64,000 nt of DNA, taken from assembly GCA_036272595.1 (NCBI GenBank), contig DATAYM010000038.1, positions 59,143 through 123,142 on the forward strand. The letters are read 5' to 3'. The notes below the pieces were generated by a model. The model was given only the letters and a program-made list of their open reading frames with translations. It had not been told where the DNA came from and made no database searches. The translations under genes and the position numbers were made by a program. Of the stretch, positions 16,763 to 24,768 are shown piece by piece. The first letter of the stretch is position 1; each line of letters starts with the position of its first letter. This DNA is from Poindextera sp036272595 (GTDB taxonomy: Bacteria > Pseudomonadota > Alphaproteobacteria > Caulobacterales > Caulobacteraceae).

Positions 16763-18118
16763 ATGCAGCGCACCCTGGAAAGCTTCGTGCGGGCGTTGCG
16801 GGCGGCGGACATCCGGGTGTCGCCGGCCGAGACCATCGACGCGCACCGGGCGGCGGAGGCGGTGGGATATGCCGACCGCGAACTGTTCCGCGACGCCCTG
16901 GCCGCCACCCTGGCCAAGACCGCCTCGGAGACAGCCAGGTTCGACACCCTGTTCGACACCTTCTTCAGCCGCGACGAGTTCCTGCAGCCGCCGCCTGACC
17001 CGGAAGACCGGGCCATGGCCGAAGAACTGGCCCAGGGCGAAGCCGGCGGCGAGCCGGACCTGGCGCAGATGCTGCTGGAGCATGACGGCGCGGCCTTGGC
17101 CCAGGCCATGGAGGCGGCGGCCGAGCGGGCCGGCGCGGCCAATATCCGCCTGTCCAGCCAGCGCCGGCTGCTGACCCGCCGGGTGCTGGACGAGATGGGC
17201 CTCGGCGGCCTGGAGCGGCGCATCGCCGAGGCCGGCAAGCGCGGCGACGAGACCGGCGCCAAACTGGCCGAGCGGCTTGGCAAGGCGCGCGAGGAGCTGT
17301 TCGCCGAGGCCGGCCGCTATGTCGAGCGCCAGCACGAGCTCTACGCCGCCGAGAGCGGCCGCAAGCTGCGCGAGGACGTGCTGGCGCAGCAGAAGCTGAC
17401 CGCCATCGACGAACACGAGCTGGCCACCATGCAGCGGCTGGTGCGGCGCATGGCCAAGCGGCTGGCCTCGAAATACAGCCGCCAGGTCCGGCGCGCCAAG
17501 CGGGGCCAGCTGGACGTGCGCCGCACCATCCGCAAGAGCGCCGGCCACGACGGCGTGCCCTTCGACCTGATCTGGAAAAGCAAGCATATCGACCGGCCGA
17601 GCATCGCGGTGATGTGCGACGTCTCCGGCTCGGTGGCCCAGGCGGCGCATTTCCTCCTGCTGTTCCTCTACAGCCTGAACGAGGTGGTGGAGCGGCTGGA
17701 CGCCTTCGCCTTCTCCAATCGGCTGGTCGCGGTCGGCGACATCCTGAACGACGAGGCGGTCTCCGACGCCATCGCCTCGGTGATCAAGCGCATCGGCATG
17801 CGCTCCACCGACTACGGGCTGGCGCTGGAGGATTTCTGCGCCCTGGAGCTGGCCAAGATCGACCGGCGGACGACGGTGATCATCCTTGGCGACGGGCGGA
17901 CCAATTACGTCAATCCGCGCCTGGACCTGATGCGGGCGATCAGCGAGCGGGCGCGGGCGGTGATCTGGCTGAACCCGGAGCCGGAGAGCCTGTGGACCCG
18001 CGGCGATTCCGAAATGGAACGCTACCGCCGCTTCTGCAACGTCGCCAAGAGCTGCAACAGCCTGGCCGAGCTGGAGCGCATCATCGAGGACGTGCTCAGG
18101 ACCTACATGCCGCGATAA
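16763..18118 (+). CDS. VWA-domain (CoxE-like) protein, MoxR partner
   Basis: 451 residues. The N-terminal half is helical and charged (FVRALRAADIRVSPAETIDAHRAAEAVGY). The C-terminal von Willebrand A domain begins with the MIDAS motif VMCDVSGSV, followed by VERLDAFAFSNRL, the second MIDAS region RSTDYGLAL and VIILGDGRTNY. CoxE-like VWA proteins bind divalent metal through MIDAS and work with the MoxR ATPase encoded just upstream. The pair is probably an operon (43 bp gap). The client protein is unknown. Confidence 0.9.
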   Translation: MQRTLESFVRALRAADIRVSPAETIDAHRAAEAVGYADRELFRDALAATLAKTASETARFDTLFDTFFSRDEFLQPPPDPEDRAMAEELAQGEAGGEPDLAQMLLEHDGAALAQAMEAAAERAGAANIRLSSQRRLLTRRVLDEMGLGGLERRIAEAGKRGDETGAKLAERLGKAREELFAEAGRYVERQHELYAAESGRKLREDVLAQQKLTAIDEHELATMQRLVRRMAKRLASKYSRQVRRAKRGQLDVRRTIRKSAGHDGVPFDLIWKSKHIDRPSIAVMCDVSGSVAQAAHFLLLFLYSLNEVVERLDAFAFSNRLVAVGDILNDEAVSDAIASVIKRIGMRSTDYGLALEDFCALELAKIDRRTTVIILGDGRTNYVNPRLDLMRAISERARAVIWLNPEPESLWTRGDSEMERYRRFCNVAKSCNSLAELERIIEDVLRTYMPR

Positions 18119-18124
18119 TTTAAA

Positions 18125-18223
18125 CCGTCATCCCCCGCTGGAGCGCAGCGGAATGCGGGGGATCCATACGCACTGATCCAAGACGGTGACCATGGATGGC
18201 CCGAACAAGTCGGGCCATGACGG
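18125..18223. repeat. Intergenic palindromic repeat, family 2
   Basis: Two GC-rich hairpins in tandem. One is built on CATCCCCCGCT...GCGGGGGATC, the other on TGGCCCGAACAAGTCGGGCCA. Between them is CCATACGCACT...GACGGTGA. The same unit recurs at 31656-31781 and, shortened, at 34116-34167. Here it lies between the convergent ends of the VWA gene and bioD, where it could act as a bidirectional terminator. Confidence 0.75.
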
Positions 18224-18228
18224 GAAAT

Positions 18229-18894
18229 TCAGGCGCGGAGAACGGCATCGACGATCTCAGCGCCGTCGCCGCAGCGCTCCAGTGTGACCACTCGGACACC
18301 CGGTAGCCGGCTCCTGATCTCGTCCACTACATCGCTCAGCGACGGCGCGCCCTGGCTTTCGTTCACCACCACGGCGGCGATCTGCAGGCCGGCGGCGTGG
18401 ATCACGGCGGCGGCGGTGAGGGTGTGGCTGAGGGTTCCGAGGTAGGAGCCGGCGACCAGCAGCACGGGCGCGGCCAGGGTCTTGGCGAGGTCGAGCATGG
18501 TCGTGGCCTCATCCAGCGGCGACATGATCCCGCCGGCGCTTTCGATGAAGACCAAGCCCCCCTCTGCGTCAGCGATGCGCGAGCGGCAGAAGCCGATGAC
18601 CGCCTCGGCGTCGACCGCCCTGCCCTCCAGCCGCGCGGCCTGGTTCGGCGCCAGCGGGGCGCGGTAGCGCCAGGGGGAGATACGGTCGAGACTCTCCGGC
18701 GTCAGCGGCCGGCCCAGCGCCTGCAGCAGCACCGCCGGGTCGCTGCCGGCCGGGGCGGCCTCGTCGAAGCCGCTGACCACCGGCTTCAGCGCCTCCGCGG
18801 TCCGGCCGGAGGCGGCCACCGCGCGCAACAGGGCGGCGGTGACATAGGTCTTGCCGATGTCGGTGCCGGTCCCGGCGACGAACAGGGCGTCCAT
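18229..18894 (-). CDS. bioD: Dethiobiotin synthetase
   Basis: 221 residues from ATG 18894. MDALFVAGTGTDIGKTYVTAALLRA holds the P-loop typical of BioD (GTGTDIGKT), and LKPVVSGF and FIESAGGIMSPLDE supply the substrate and Mg2+ sites. It makes the ureido ring of dethiobiotin from diaminopelargonate, CO2 and ATP. The start overlaps the bioF stop (TGATG), so the two are co-translated. bioA is divergent upstream of bioF. bioB, the last step, is not in the window. Confidence 0.93.
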   Translation of the reverse strand: MDALFVAGTGTDIGKTYVTAALLRAVAASGRTAEALKPVVSGFDEAAPAGSDPAVLLQALGRPLTPESLDRISPWRYRAPLAPNQAARLEGRAVDAEAVIGFCRSRIADAEGGLVFIESAGGIMSPLDEATTMLDLAKTLAAPVLLVAGSYLGTLSHTLTAAAVIHAAGLQIAAVVVNESQGAPSLSDVVDEIRSRLPGVRVVTLERCGDGAEIVDAVLRA

Positions 18895-20015
18895 CAGCGG
18901 CCGATCAGTTCGCCGACCGCCCGCGCCAGCCGGTCGACCTCGGCGTCGGGGTGGCCGGCGGCGAAGGCGACGCGCAGCCGCGCCGTTCCCGGCGGCACCG
19001 TCGGCGGCCGGATCGGCGCCACCAGGAAGCCCTGCTCGGCCAGCCGGCGCGAGGCGTCCAGCGCGTCTTGCGCCTCCCCCATCACCACCGGCACGATGGC
19101 GCTCGTCGCCGGCGGCAGGCCGAGCGCCGTGGTGAAGCGCCGCGCCTGGCGCACCGGCTTGGCGCAAAGATCCGGATGGGCAGCGATGATGTCCAGCGAG
19201 GCGATGGCCGCGCCGATCGCCGCCGGCGGCAGGCCGGTGGAATAGATCAGGGTGCGGGCCCGGTTGACGATCAGGTCGATCACGGCCCGCGAGGCGCAGA
19301 GATAGCCGCCATAGGCGCCGACCGCCTTGGAAAGGGTGCCCATCTGCAGCGGAGCCGTCGCCTCGGCCTGCACGACGCCGAGGCCGTGGGCGTCGTCGGT
19401 CAGCAGCCAGGCGTCATGCGCCTCGCAAAGCGTGATCAACGCCGCCAGCGGCGCCAGGTCGCCGTCCATGGAAAACACCGTGTCGGTGGCGACCAGCGCT
19501 CGGCCGTGGCCGCCGCGATGTTCGGCCAGCAGCCCGGCCAGGTGCTCAACGTCGTTGTGCCGGAAGCGCAGCAGGCTCGCGCCCGACAGCTTCGCTCCGG
19601 CCCAGATGCAGGCGTGGGCGAGTTCGTCGACCAAGAGGAGGTCGCCCGCCCCGACCAGGGTCGGGATGATGCCGGCGTTGGCCAGGTAGCCGGAGCCGAA
19701 CACGCAGGCGGCCTCGGTCCCTTTGAGCTGCGCCAGCCGCGCCTCCAGCACCGAGAGCAGCGGATGGTCGCCGGTGACCAGCCGCGAGGCGCCCGCGCCG
19801 GCGCCATAGGCCTGCACCGCCGCACAGGCCGCCGCCGTCACCGCCGGATGCTGCGACAGGCCGAGATAGTCGTTGCAGGAGAACGACATCAGCCGCCGTC
19901 CCTCGCGCTCGACCCAGACCCCGTCCAGCCGATGGGTCGGAACCAGCGAGCGGTCCAGCTGGCGCGCCTTGAGGCCGTTCAGCTTGGCCGCGGCGAATTG
20001 GTCCAGACTGCGCAT
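18894..20015 (-). CDS. bioF: 8-amino-7-oxononanoate synthase
   Basis: 373 residues from ATG 20015 with an AAGGGGAT site; the frame extends upstream but without a better start. MSFSCNDYLGLSQHPAV is the hallmark alpha-oxoamine synthase segment. Others are TDTVFSMDGDLAPL, LLTDDAHGLGV and the PLP-lysine motif GTLSKAVGAYGGY. It condenses pimeloyl-ACP (or -CoA) with alanine. It is first in a bioF-bioD operon, with bioA divergent across a 94-bp gap that must hold both promoters. No BirA/BioR operator was recognised there. Confidence 0.93.
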   Translation of the reverse strand: MRSLDQFAAAKLNGLKARQLDRSLVPTHRLDGVWVEREGRRLMSFSCNDYLGLSQHPAVTAAACAAVQAYGAGAGASRLVTGDHPLLSVLEARLAQLKGTEAACVFGSGYLANAGIIPTLVGAGDLLLVDELAHACIWAGAKLSGASLLRFRHNDVEHLAGLLAEHRGGHGRALVATDTVFSMDGDLAPLAALITLCEAHDAWLLTDDAHGLGVVQAEATAPLQMGTLSKAVGAYGGYLCASRAVIDLIVNRARTLIYSTGLPPAAIGAAIASLDIIAAHPDLCAKPVRQARRFTTALGLPPATSAIVPVVMGEAQDALDASRRLAEQGFLVAPIRPPTVPPGTARLRVAFAAGHPDAEVDRLARAVGELIGR

Positions 20016-20109
20016 GAAATCCCCTTGGCGGCCAGGCGGCGGCTGGCATACCAAGCCCCGGCCGGCGCGCAAGCGATGTCGAGCGGCGCCGGCGTTTCGG
20101 AGATCCCCC

Positions 20110-21381
20110 ATGCCCTCCACCCCTCCCGCCTGGCTGCAGCGCGGCCAGCCCCATGTCTGGCGGCCCTATTGCCAGATGAAGACCGCGCCCGCGCCGCTGG
20201 CCGTCGCCCGCACCGACGGCGCGCGCATCGTGCTGGAGGACGGCCGCGAACTGGTGGACGGCATCGCCTCGTGGTGGACCGCCTGCCACGGCTACAACCA
20301 CCCGCACATCCGCGCCGCCGTGCAGGCGCAGCTGGAGCGCGCGCCGCACGTGATGTTCGGCGGCCTGGCGCACGAGCCGGCCTATCGGCTGGCGGAGCGG
20401 CTGGCCGCCCTGCTCCCCGGCGAGCTCGAGCATGTCTTCTTCGCCGAATCCGGCTCGGTCTCGGTGGAGATCGCGATGAAGATGGCGGTGCAATACTGGA
20501 TCAACCGCGGCGTCCGGGGCCGCACGCGGTTCGTCTCGTTCCGCGGCGGCTATCACGGCGACACCCTGGCGACGATGACCATCTGCGATCCCGAGGAAGG
20601 CATGCACAGCCTGTTCGCCGGGGTGTTGCCGGCCCAGCACGTCACCGGCCTGCCGGTCGACGCGGCCTCGGAGGCGGCGCTGGACGCCCTGCTCGGTGAG
20701 CTGGGCGGCGAGATCGCCGCCATCGTCGTCGAACCGCGGGTCCAGGGCGCCGGCGGCATGCTGTTCCACGAGGACGAGACCTTGCGGCGGCTGCGCGGCC
20801 TCGCCGACCGGCACGGGGTGCTGCTGATCTTCGACGAGATCTTCACCGGCTTCGGACGCACCGGCGAGCTCTTCGCCTGCACAGGATCGGGGGTCACGCC
20901 GGACATCGTCACCCTCTCCAAGGCCCTGACCGGCGGGACCCTGCCGCTGTCGGCGGCGGTCGCCAGCCGCCAGGTGTTCGAGGCCTTCTGGTCGGACGAC
21001 GCCGGCGCGGCGCTGATGCACGGCCCGACCTACATGGCCAATCCGCTGGCCTGCGCCGCCGCCAACGCCTCGCTCGACCTGTTCGAGACCGGCGACTGGC
21101 GCGCCGACGTGCGCCGCATCGAGGCCGCCCTGACCGCCGGCCTCGCCGCCTGCCGCGGCGCGCCGGGCGTGGTCGACGTGCGCGTGCGCGGCGCCGTCGG
21201 GGTGGTCGAGTTCGACCGCGCCGTCGACGCCGGCGATCTCTGCGCCCGCTTCGTCGACGAAGGCGTCTGGATTCGCCCCATGGGCAAGGTGATCTACCTG
21301 ACCCCGCCCTTCGTGATCGGCGACGAGGACCTGGCGCGGCTGACGGGCGCGATCGCGCGGGTGATCGGCCGGCCCGGCTGA
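20110..21381 (+). CDS. bioA: Adenosylmethionine-8-amino-7-oxononanoate aminotransferase
   Basis: 423 residues from ATG 20110. HVWRPYCQMKTAPAPL is the typical BioA start. VDGIASWWTACHGYNHPHI, FFAESGSVSVEIAMKMAVQYW and FRGGYHGDTLATM are the expected substrate and PLP-phosphate segments. LLIFDEIFTGFGRTG carries the PLP aspartate, and the PLP lysine is in TLSKALTGG. It transaminates KAPA to DAPA. The gene is divergent from bioF-bioD. The order bioA<->bioF-bioD makes a compact biotin locus lacking bioB and any bioC/H. Confidence 0.93.
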   Translation: MPSTPPAWLQRGQPHVWRPYCQMKTAPAPLAVARTDGARIVLEDGRELVDGIASWWTACHGYNHPHIRAAVQAQLERAPHVMFGGLAHEPAYRLAERLAALLPGELEHVFFAESGSVSVEIAMKMAVQYWINRGVRGRTRFVSFRGGYHGDTLATMTICDPEEGMHSLFAGVLPAQHVTGLPVDAASEAALDALLGELGGEIAAIVVEPRVQGAGGMLFHEDETLRRLRGLADRHGVLLIFDEIFTGFGRTGELFACTGSGVTPDIVTLSKALTGGTLPLSAAVASRQVFEAFWSDDAGAALMHGPTYMANPLACAAANASLDLFETGDWRADVRRIEAALTAGLAACRGAPGVVDVRVRGAVGVVEFDRAVDAGDLCARFVDEGVWIRPMGKVIYLTPPFVIGDEDLARLTGAIARVIGRPG

Positions 21382-21504
21382 AGCCGCGTCCACCTTTTCT
21401 ATTGGCATGCGGCGAAAAAGTCGGCCGGCTTTGCAGTTCCCGGCGTGCGGCGCCGCACCATGTTTCGCCGAGGCTGATCCCCAGCAAATCCAAGGAGACT
21501 CTGC

Positions 21505-22251
21505 ATGGCCAAGCTCGACGGAAAGATCGCGCTCATCTCGGGCGGCACCAGCGGCATCGGCGCGGCGACGGCGAAACTGTTCCAGTCGGAAGGCGCAACC
21601 GTCATCGTCACCGGCTCCAGCCAGAAGTCAGTCGATGCGGCCGCGACCGAGCTGCCGGGCATCGAGGCGATCGTCTCCGACGCCGGCGACATCGCCGCCA
21701 CCAAGACCCTGGTCGATCAGGTCACGGCAAAGCACGGGCGCATCGACGTGCTGTTCGTCAACGCCGGCATCGCCAAGTTCGCGCCGATCGCCCAGGTCGA
21801 CGAGGCCTTCTTCGACAGCCAGTTCGACATCAACGTCAAGGGCGCCTTCTTCCTGATGCAGCACGCCATCCCGGCCATCCCGGACGGCGGCGCGGTCATC
21901 CTCACCGCCTCGGTGGCGGGCGCCAGCGGCGGCCTCGGCGGCAGCACCGTCTATGGCGCGACCAAGGCGGCGGTGCGCTCGCTCAGCCGCACTTTCGCCA
22001 AGGAGTTGCTGCTGCGCGGCATCCGGGTGAACACCATCAGCCCCGGCCCGATCGTGACGCCGATCCTGGACAAGAACGGCTTCACGCCGGCGCAGAAGGA
22101 CGCCTTCATCGAGGGCGCCAAGACCCGCATCCCGCTCGGCCGCACCGGCACGTCGGAAGAGGTGGCCGCCGCCGCCCTCTATCTCGCCGCCGACGCCACC
22201 TACACCACCGGCGCGGAGCTGTTCGTCGACGGCGGCCTCATCGACCTCTGA
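21505..22251 (+). CDS. SDR-family oxidoreductase
   Basis: 248 residues with an AAGGAG site. The classical short-chain dehydrogenase motifs are all present: cofactor loop SGGTSGIGAAT, VNAGIAKF, catalytic Ser in ILTASVAG, and YGATK. SPGPIVTPIL and a terminal VDGGLIDL follow. The substrate is unknown; similar proteins are annotated as generic or glucose dehydrogenases. It appears monocistronic. Confidence 0.9.
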   Translation: MAKLDGKIALISGGTSGIGAATAKLFQSEGATVIVTGSSQKSVDAAATELPGIEAIVSDAGDIAATKTLVDQVTAKHGRIDVLFVNAGIAKFAPIAQVDEAFFDSQFDINVKGAFFLMQHAIPAIPDGGAVILTASVAGASGGLGGSTVYGATKAAVRSLSRTFAKELLLRGIRVNTISPGPIVTPILDKNGFTPAQKDAFIEGAKTRIPLGRTGTSEEVAAAALYLAADATYTTGAELFVDGGLIDL

Positions 22252-22294
22252 TCCGGCGCCCGAACCGGAGCCTCCGCCGAACCGTTCAGGGCGG

Positions 22295-23026
22295 ATGCTG
22301 CAGTTGCTGATCGCCTACGCCTACCCGCTGATGATCCCGCTCTCGCTGGTCGAGGGCCCGATGGTGGCGCTGGCGGCCGGCGTCGGCGCGGCGATGGGGC
22401 GGATCAACCCGTTCTACGCCTACGCCATCGTCATGGGCGGCGGCCTGTTCCAGGACGTCGCCTATTACTGGCTCGGCCGCTGGAGCATCAGCTCGGCCAG
22501 GGTCCGCGCCTTCGCGCAACGGACCCGGCTGATCTCCAAGGCCCTGCGGCCGATGGAGGAGGCCTGGCGGCACAGGATGTTCGCGACCCTGGTCGCCTCC
22601 AAGTTCGCCTATGGGCTCTATGCGCCGATCCTGATCTCGGCCGGCGTCGCCAAGGCGCCGTTCTGGCGCTTCCTGGGCCAGTCGATGGCCCTGTCGGCGG
22701 TGGTCCTGGCCGGCTGGCTGGCGGCCGGGTTCGCCTTCGGCCGCGCCTACGGGACCCTCGGCCACACGGCGTCATGGATCATGGCCGGTCTCGGGATCGT
22801 CGCCCTGGCCGGGCTGTTCTTCATCGCCCGCCAGGCCCGAAAGCGGGTCGCCGGCCAGCCGGCCGGGCCGCGAGAAAGGAACGACCCCGGAATAACTGCG
22901 TTGGCTGTTCCACATCGTCTTCAAACCTCAGGCAAGGGGCCAGTCATGCGATCGATACTTCTGCTTTTCCTGGGCGTGCCCATTCCGATCATCCTTCTGC
23001 TGGCCATGTGCACGCACCACTTCTGA
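22295..23026 (+). CDS. DedA-like membrane protein, reading through into a small TM protein
   Basis: 243 residues. About five hydrophobic segments to about residue 195 resemble the DedA/VTT (SNARE-associated) family, with PLSLVEGPMVALAAGVGAA, GGGLFQDVAYYWLGRW and ASKFAYGLYAPILISAG. The last 26 codons (from 22946) are a complete hydrophobic small protein with its own ribosome-binding site and an EcfG-type promoter inside the DedA frame. The joining linker (PRERNDPGITALAVPHRL) is not membrane-like. The in-frame fusion may therefore come from loss of the original DedA stop codon. A lipid-flippase-like role is family knowledge only. Confidence 0.75.
   Translation: MLQLLIAYAYPLMIPLSLVEGPMVALAAGVGAAMGRINPFYAYAIVMGGGLFQDVAYYWLGRWSISSARVRAFAQRTRLISKALRPMEEAWRHRMFATLVASKFAYGLYAPILISAGVAKAPFWRFLGQSMALSAVVLAGWLAAGFAFGRAYGTLGHTASWIMAGLGIVALAGLFFIARQARKRVAGQPAGPRERNDPGITALAVPHRLQTSGKGPVMRSILLLFLGVPIPIILLLAMCTHHF
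22878..22902 (+). promoter_or_regulatory. EcfG/SigT-type promoter, GGAAC-N16-CGTT, inside DedA-like gene
   Basis: GGAAC at 22878-22882 and CGTT at 22899-22902 are separated by exactly 16 bp, a perfect match to the alphaproteobacterial general-stress consensus. The predicted start of transcription is about 35-40 bp before the ATG of the 26-codon gene at 22946. Confidence 0.7.
22946..23026 (+). CDS. 26-residue single-TM protein, predicted general-stress gene
   Basis: The ATG at 22946 is preceded by AGGCAAGGGG and encodes a one-helix peptide (MRSILLLFLGVPIPIILLL, then AMCTHHF). Its look is that of small stress-associated membrane peptides with a GVPIP turn seen across proteobacteria. It is in frame with, and at the end of, the DedA-like reading frame, yet has its own EcfG-type promoter 43 bp upstream, so it is most likely expressed alone under general stress. 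The Cys-x-His-His tail could bind metal; this is speculation. Confidence 0.6.
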   Translation: MRSILLLFLGVPIPIILLLAMCTHHF

Positions 23027-23033
23027 GGCGGCT

Positions 23034-23675
23034 TCACCACCTCAGGGCGAAGCGGCCGATCAGAGCGCCGATAAGCCCGCTCGCCGCTACGCCAAGGGTG
23101 TACCAGACACCGACGAAGACGAAGGTCGCCTCGGTGCAATGCAGTCCGTAGACCGTCGCCGCGACCGCGCCTGAAAAGGCTCCGGCTCCGAAGCCGGCGA
23201 GCATCGGCCTGGTCGGCGCCAGTTGGCGAACCACCCACAGGCAGATCAGCGTCATGGGGACGGCGAGCACGACGATGTTGCGGGTGCAGACCTGCCATGA
23301 GGCGCCGCGCAAGGCGCCGAGCCGGGCGCTGGGGTCCATCGGCGCGAACTGCAGCATGGCCAGGATCTCGAACGCCGCGACCACCACGATCGCCACGAGG
23401 GCCGCGGTCCGGGCCGAGACCCCCGGTCGCGCCAGCCGCTCCGTCGCCCAGAAGCCGGCAAGGCCCAGCGCGGCCGTGTAAGCGGCCTTGACCCAGAAGA
23501 AGCCGCCCCGCGCCGCCTCCGAAAGGTCCGGCCGCGGTTTCAGCCAGGCCAGGACCAGCACAAGGGCGATGGCCGCACCGGCCGCCGCGGCGAGCGCCAG
23601 CCAGCGTGGCGGGGCGGCGGGCGGAACGGGCCGGGCGTCGGCGGCCAGGGCTTCGATGAGTTCATGCGTCCGCAC
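23034..23675 (-). CDS. nrsF: NrsF-type membrane anti-sigma factor (DUF1109)
   Basis: 213 residues with six predicted TM segments after a short cytoplasmic N-terminus (MRTHELIEALAADARPV), matching NrsF (DUF1109). Two cysteines, C130 (WQVCTRN) and C180 (GLHCTEA), sit at almost the same positions as the cysteine pair reported as essential for metal sensing in Caulobacter NrsF. The protein would hold SigF at the membrane until metal stress releases it. The start overlaps the sigF stop by 14 bp, so they are translationally coupled. Confidence 0.9.
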   Translation of the reverse strand: MRTHELIEALAADARPVPPAAPPRWLALAAAAGAAIALVLVLAWLKPRPDLSEAARGGFFWVKAAYTAALGLAGFWATERLARPGVSARTAALVAIVVVAAFEILAMLQFAPMDPSARLGALRGASWQVCTRNIVVLAVPMTLICLWVVRQLAPTRPMLAGFGAGAFSGAVAATVYGLHCTEATFVFVGVWYTLGVAASGLIGALIGRFALRW

Positions 23676-24201
23676 GGCGCATCCTCTCGGCGAGCAGCTT
23701 CAACGCGCGATGCAGGGCCACCTTCGCGGCGCCGGCGGTGAGGCCCGCCTTGGCGCCCGCTTCGTCGAGGCTGAGGCCCTGGACCTTCACGTCCTCGATC
23801 AACGCCTGCTGGCGAGGCGGAAGGGTTCGCAAGGCGCGGGTCAAATCCAGTCCGTCGTCCGAGGAGACCAGCTCGGCCGCCAGAAATTCCTCGGCATCGC
23901 CAAGGGGCGCCGTCTCGCGGATCTTCCGCCGTCTCAAGTGATCGATGAGCTTATAGCGCGCGATCGCGAAGGCCCAGGCGCTAAACGGTTGCGCGCGGTC
24001 ATAGGATGACTGGCGCAGATGTACGGCCAGCAGCGTCTCCTGCACCAGGTCCTCCACGTCCGCGCTCGCCGACGACATCCGCCGCGCGAAGTAGGCGCGC
24101 AAACGCTGGCTCAACAGGCTGAGCAGCTGGCGGTGCGCGTTGGCGTCGCCGTCCAGTCCATCCAGCATCAAGCGCTTCAGTCGCGCCTCGAGATCGTCCA
24201 C
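23662..24201 (-). CDS. sigF: ECF sigma factor SigF
   Basis: 179 residues from GTG 24201 (VDDLEARLKRLMLDGLDGDA), the start that matches the usual length; the frame continues upstream through the promoter. Region 2 is LRAYFARRMSSASADVEDLVQETLLAVH with FSAWAFAIARYKLIDHLRRR. Region 4 is LRTLPPRQQALIEDVKVQGLSLDEAGAKAGL. It is coupled to nrsF and divergent from bufABCD, as at the Caulobacter sigF locus that answers chromate/cadmium/copper stress. Its own promoter carries the same GTAACC-N16-CGAA motif as bufA, so it is autoregulated. The leader would be only a few bases long. Confidence 0.9.
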   Translation of the reverse strand: MDDLEARLKRLMLDGLDGDANAHRQLLSLLSQRLRAYFARRMSSASADVEDLVQETLLAVHLRQSSYDRAQPFSAWAFAIARYKLIDHLRRRKIRETAPLGDAEEFLAAELVSSDDGLDLTRALRTLPPRQQALIEDVKVQGLSLDEAGAKAGLTAGAAKVALHRALKLLAERMRRADA

Positions 24202-24213
24202 GCACGCCCTCAG

Positions 24214-24239
24214 TTCGCTCGAACCGGGCGCACGGTTAC
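24214..24239 (-). promoter_or_regulatory. SigF promoter of sigF-nrsF, GTAACC-N16-CGAA
   Basis: On the minus strand GTAACC (24234-24239) and CGAA (24214-24217) are 16 bp apart, identical in motif and spacing to the bufA promoter. The -10 lies only 13 bp before the GTG start, implying a very short leader. Confidence 0.7.
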
Positions 24240-24324
24240 ACGGGCGGGCGCGGCGATCCAGGCCGCCAGCGATTTTGCGCCGGTGGCGCGACACCGATCG
24301 CCCGAAAACCGTGGAACTTTTTTT

Positions 24325-24350
24325 GTAACCGCCGGTCGCCGACGCGCGAA
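24325..24350 (+). promoter_or_regulatory. SigF promoter of bufABCD, GTAACC-N16-CGAA
   Basis: GTAACC at 24325-24330 and CGAA at 24347-24350 with a 16-bp spacer, following a T7 run. It is the same motif as on the opposite strand 85 bp away. It directs transcription to bufA, with a leader of about 110 bp. Confidence 0.75.
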
Positions 24351-24467
24351 CTGGCCTGCGAGATGACCGGAAGGGGACCAGTTGGGACCGGGCCGGCCGT
24401 CCGATCCCGCCCTTCGGCCGGATCCATCGCGGTCGCCCTGCCGGCCAACTCACAACTGGAGACACCT

Positions 24468-24749
24468 ATGATCAAGTCGCTTTCCGTCGCCACCAGCTCC
24501 GCCCTGCTCGCCTCCTCGGTGCTGGGCGCTCTGGCCTTGGCGGCAACCGCCGCCCGCGCCGCCCCGGTCGCGCAACCGGCCGATTCCGAGAAGTGCTACG
24601 GCGTCGCCAGGGCGGGCCACAACGACTGCGCCGCCGGCATCCACTCCTGCGCCGGACAGTCGACCCGCAACATGGACAAAAGTTCGTTCGTCTTCCTGCC
24701 CGCCGGCGCCTGCGGCAAGCTCTCCGGCGGCAGCCTGACCGCGAAATAA
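24468..24749 (+). CDS. bufA: Bufferin precursor (DUF2282 RiPP metallophore)
   Basis: 93 residues from ATG 24468 behind CTGGAGAC. A Sec signal peptide spans ~1-32 (SVLGALALAATAARAA). The mature core has four cysteines in the family pattern: EKCYGVARAG, HNDCAAGIHSCAGQS and AGACGKL. DUF2282 proteins are now known as bufferins: cysteine thioamide/thiooxazole-modified peptides that bind copper, exported to the periplasm. It is first in a four-gene operon with its modifying enzyme (bufB), recognition partner (bufC) and DoxX protein (bufD), under a SigF promoter. Confidence 0.9.
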   Translation: MIKSLSVATSSALLASSVLGALALAATAARAAPVAQPADSEKCYGVARAGHNDCAAGIHSCAGQSTRNMDKSSFVFLPAGACGKLSGGSLTAK

Positions 24750-24768
24750 GCCCGTACCGGGTCTCGTC

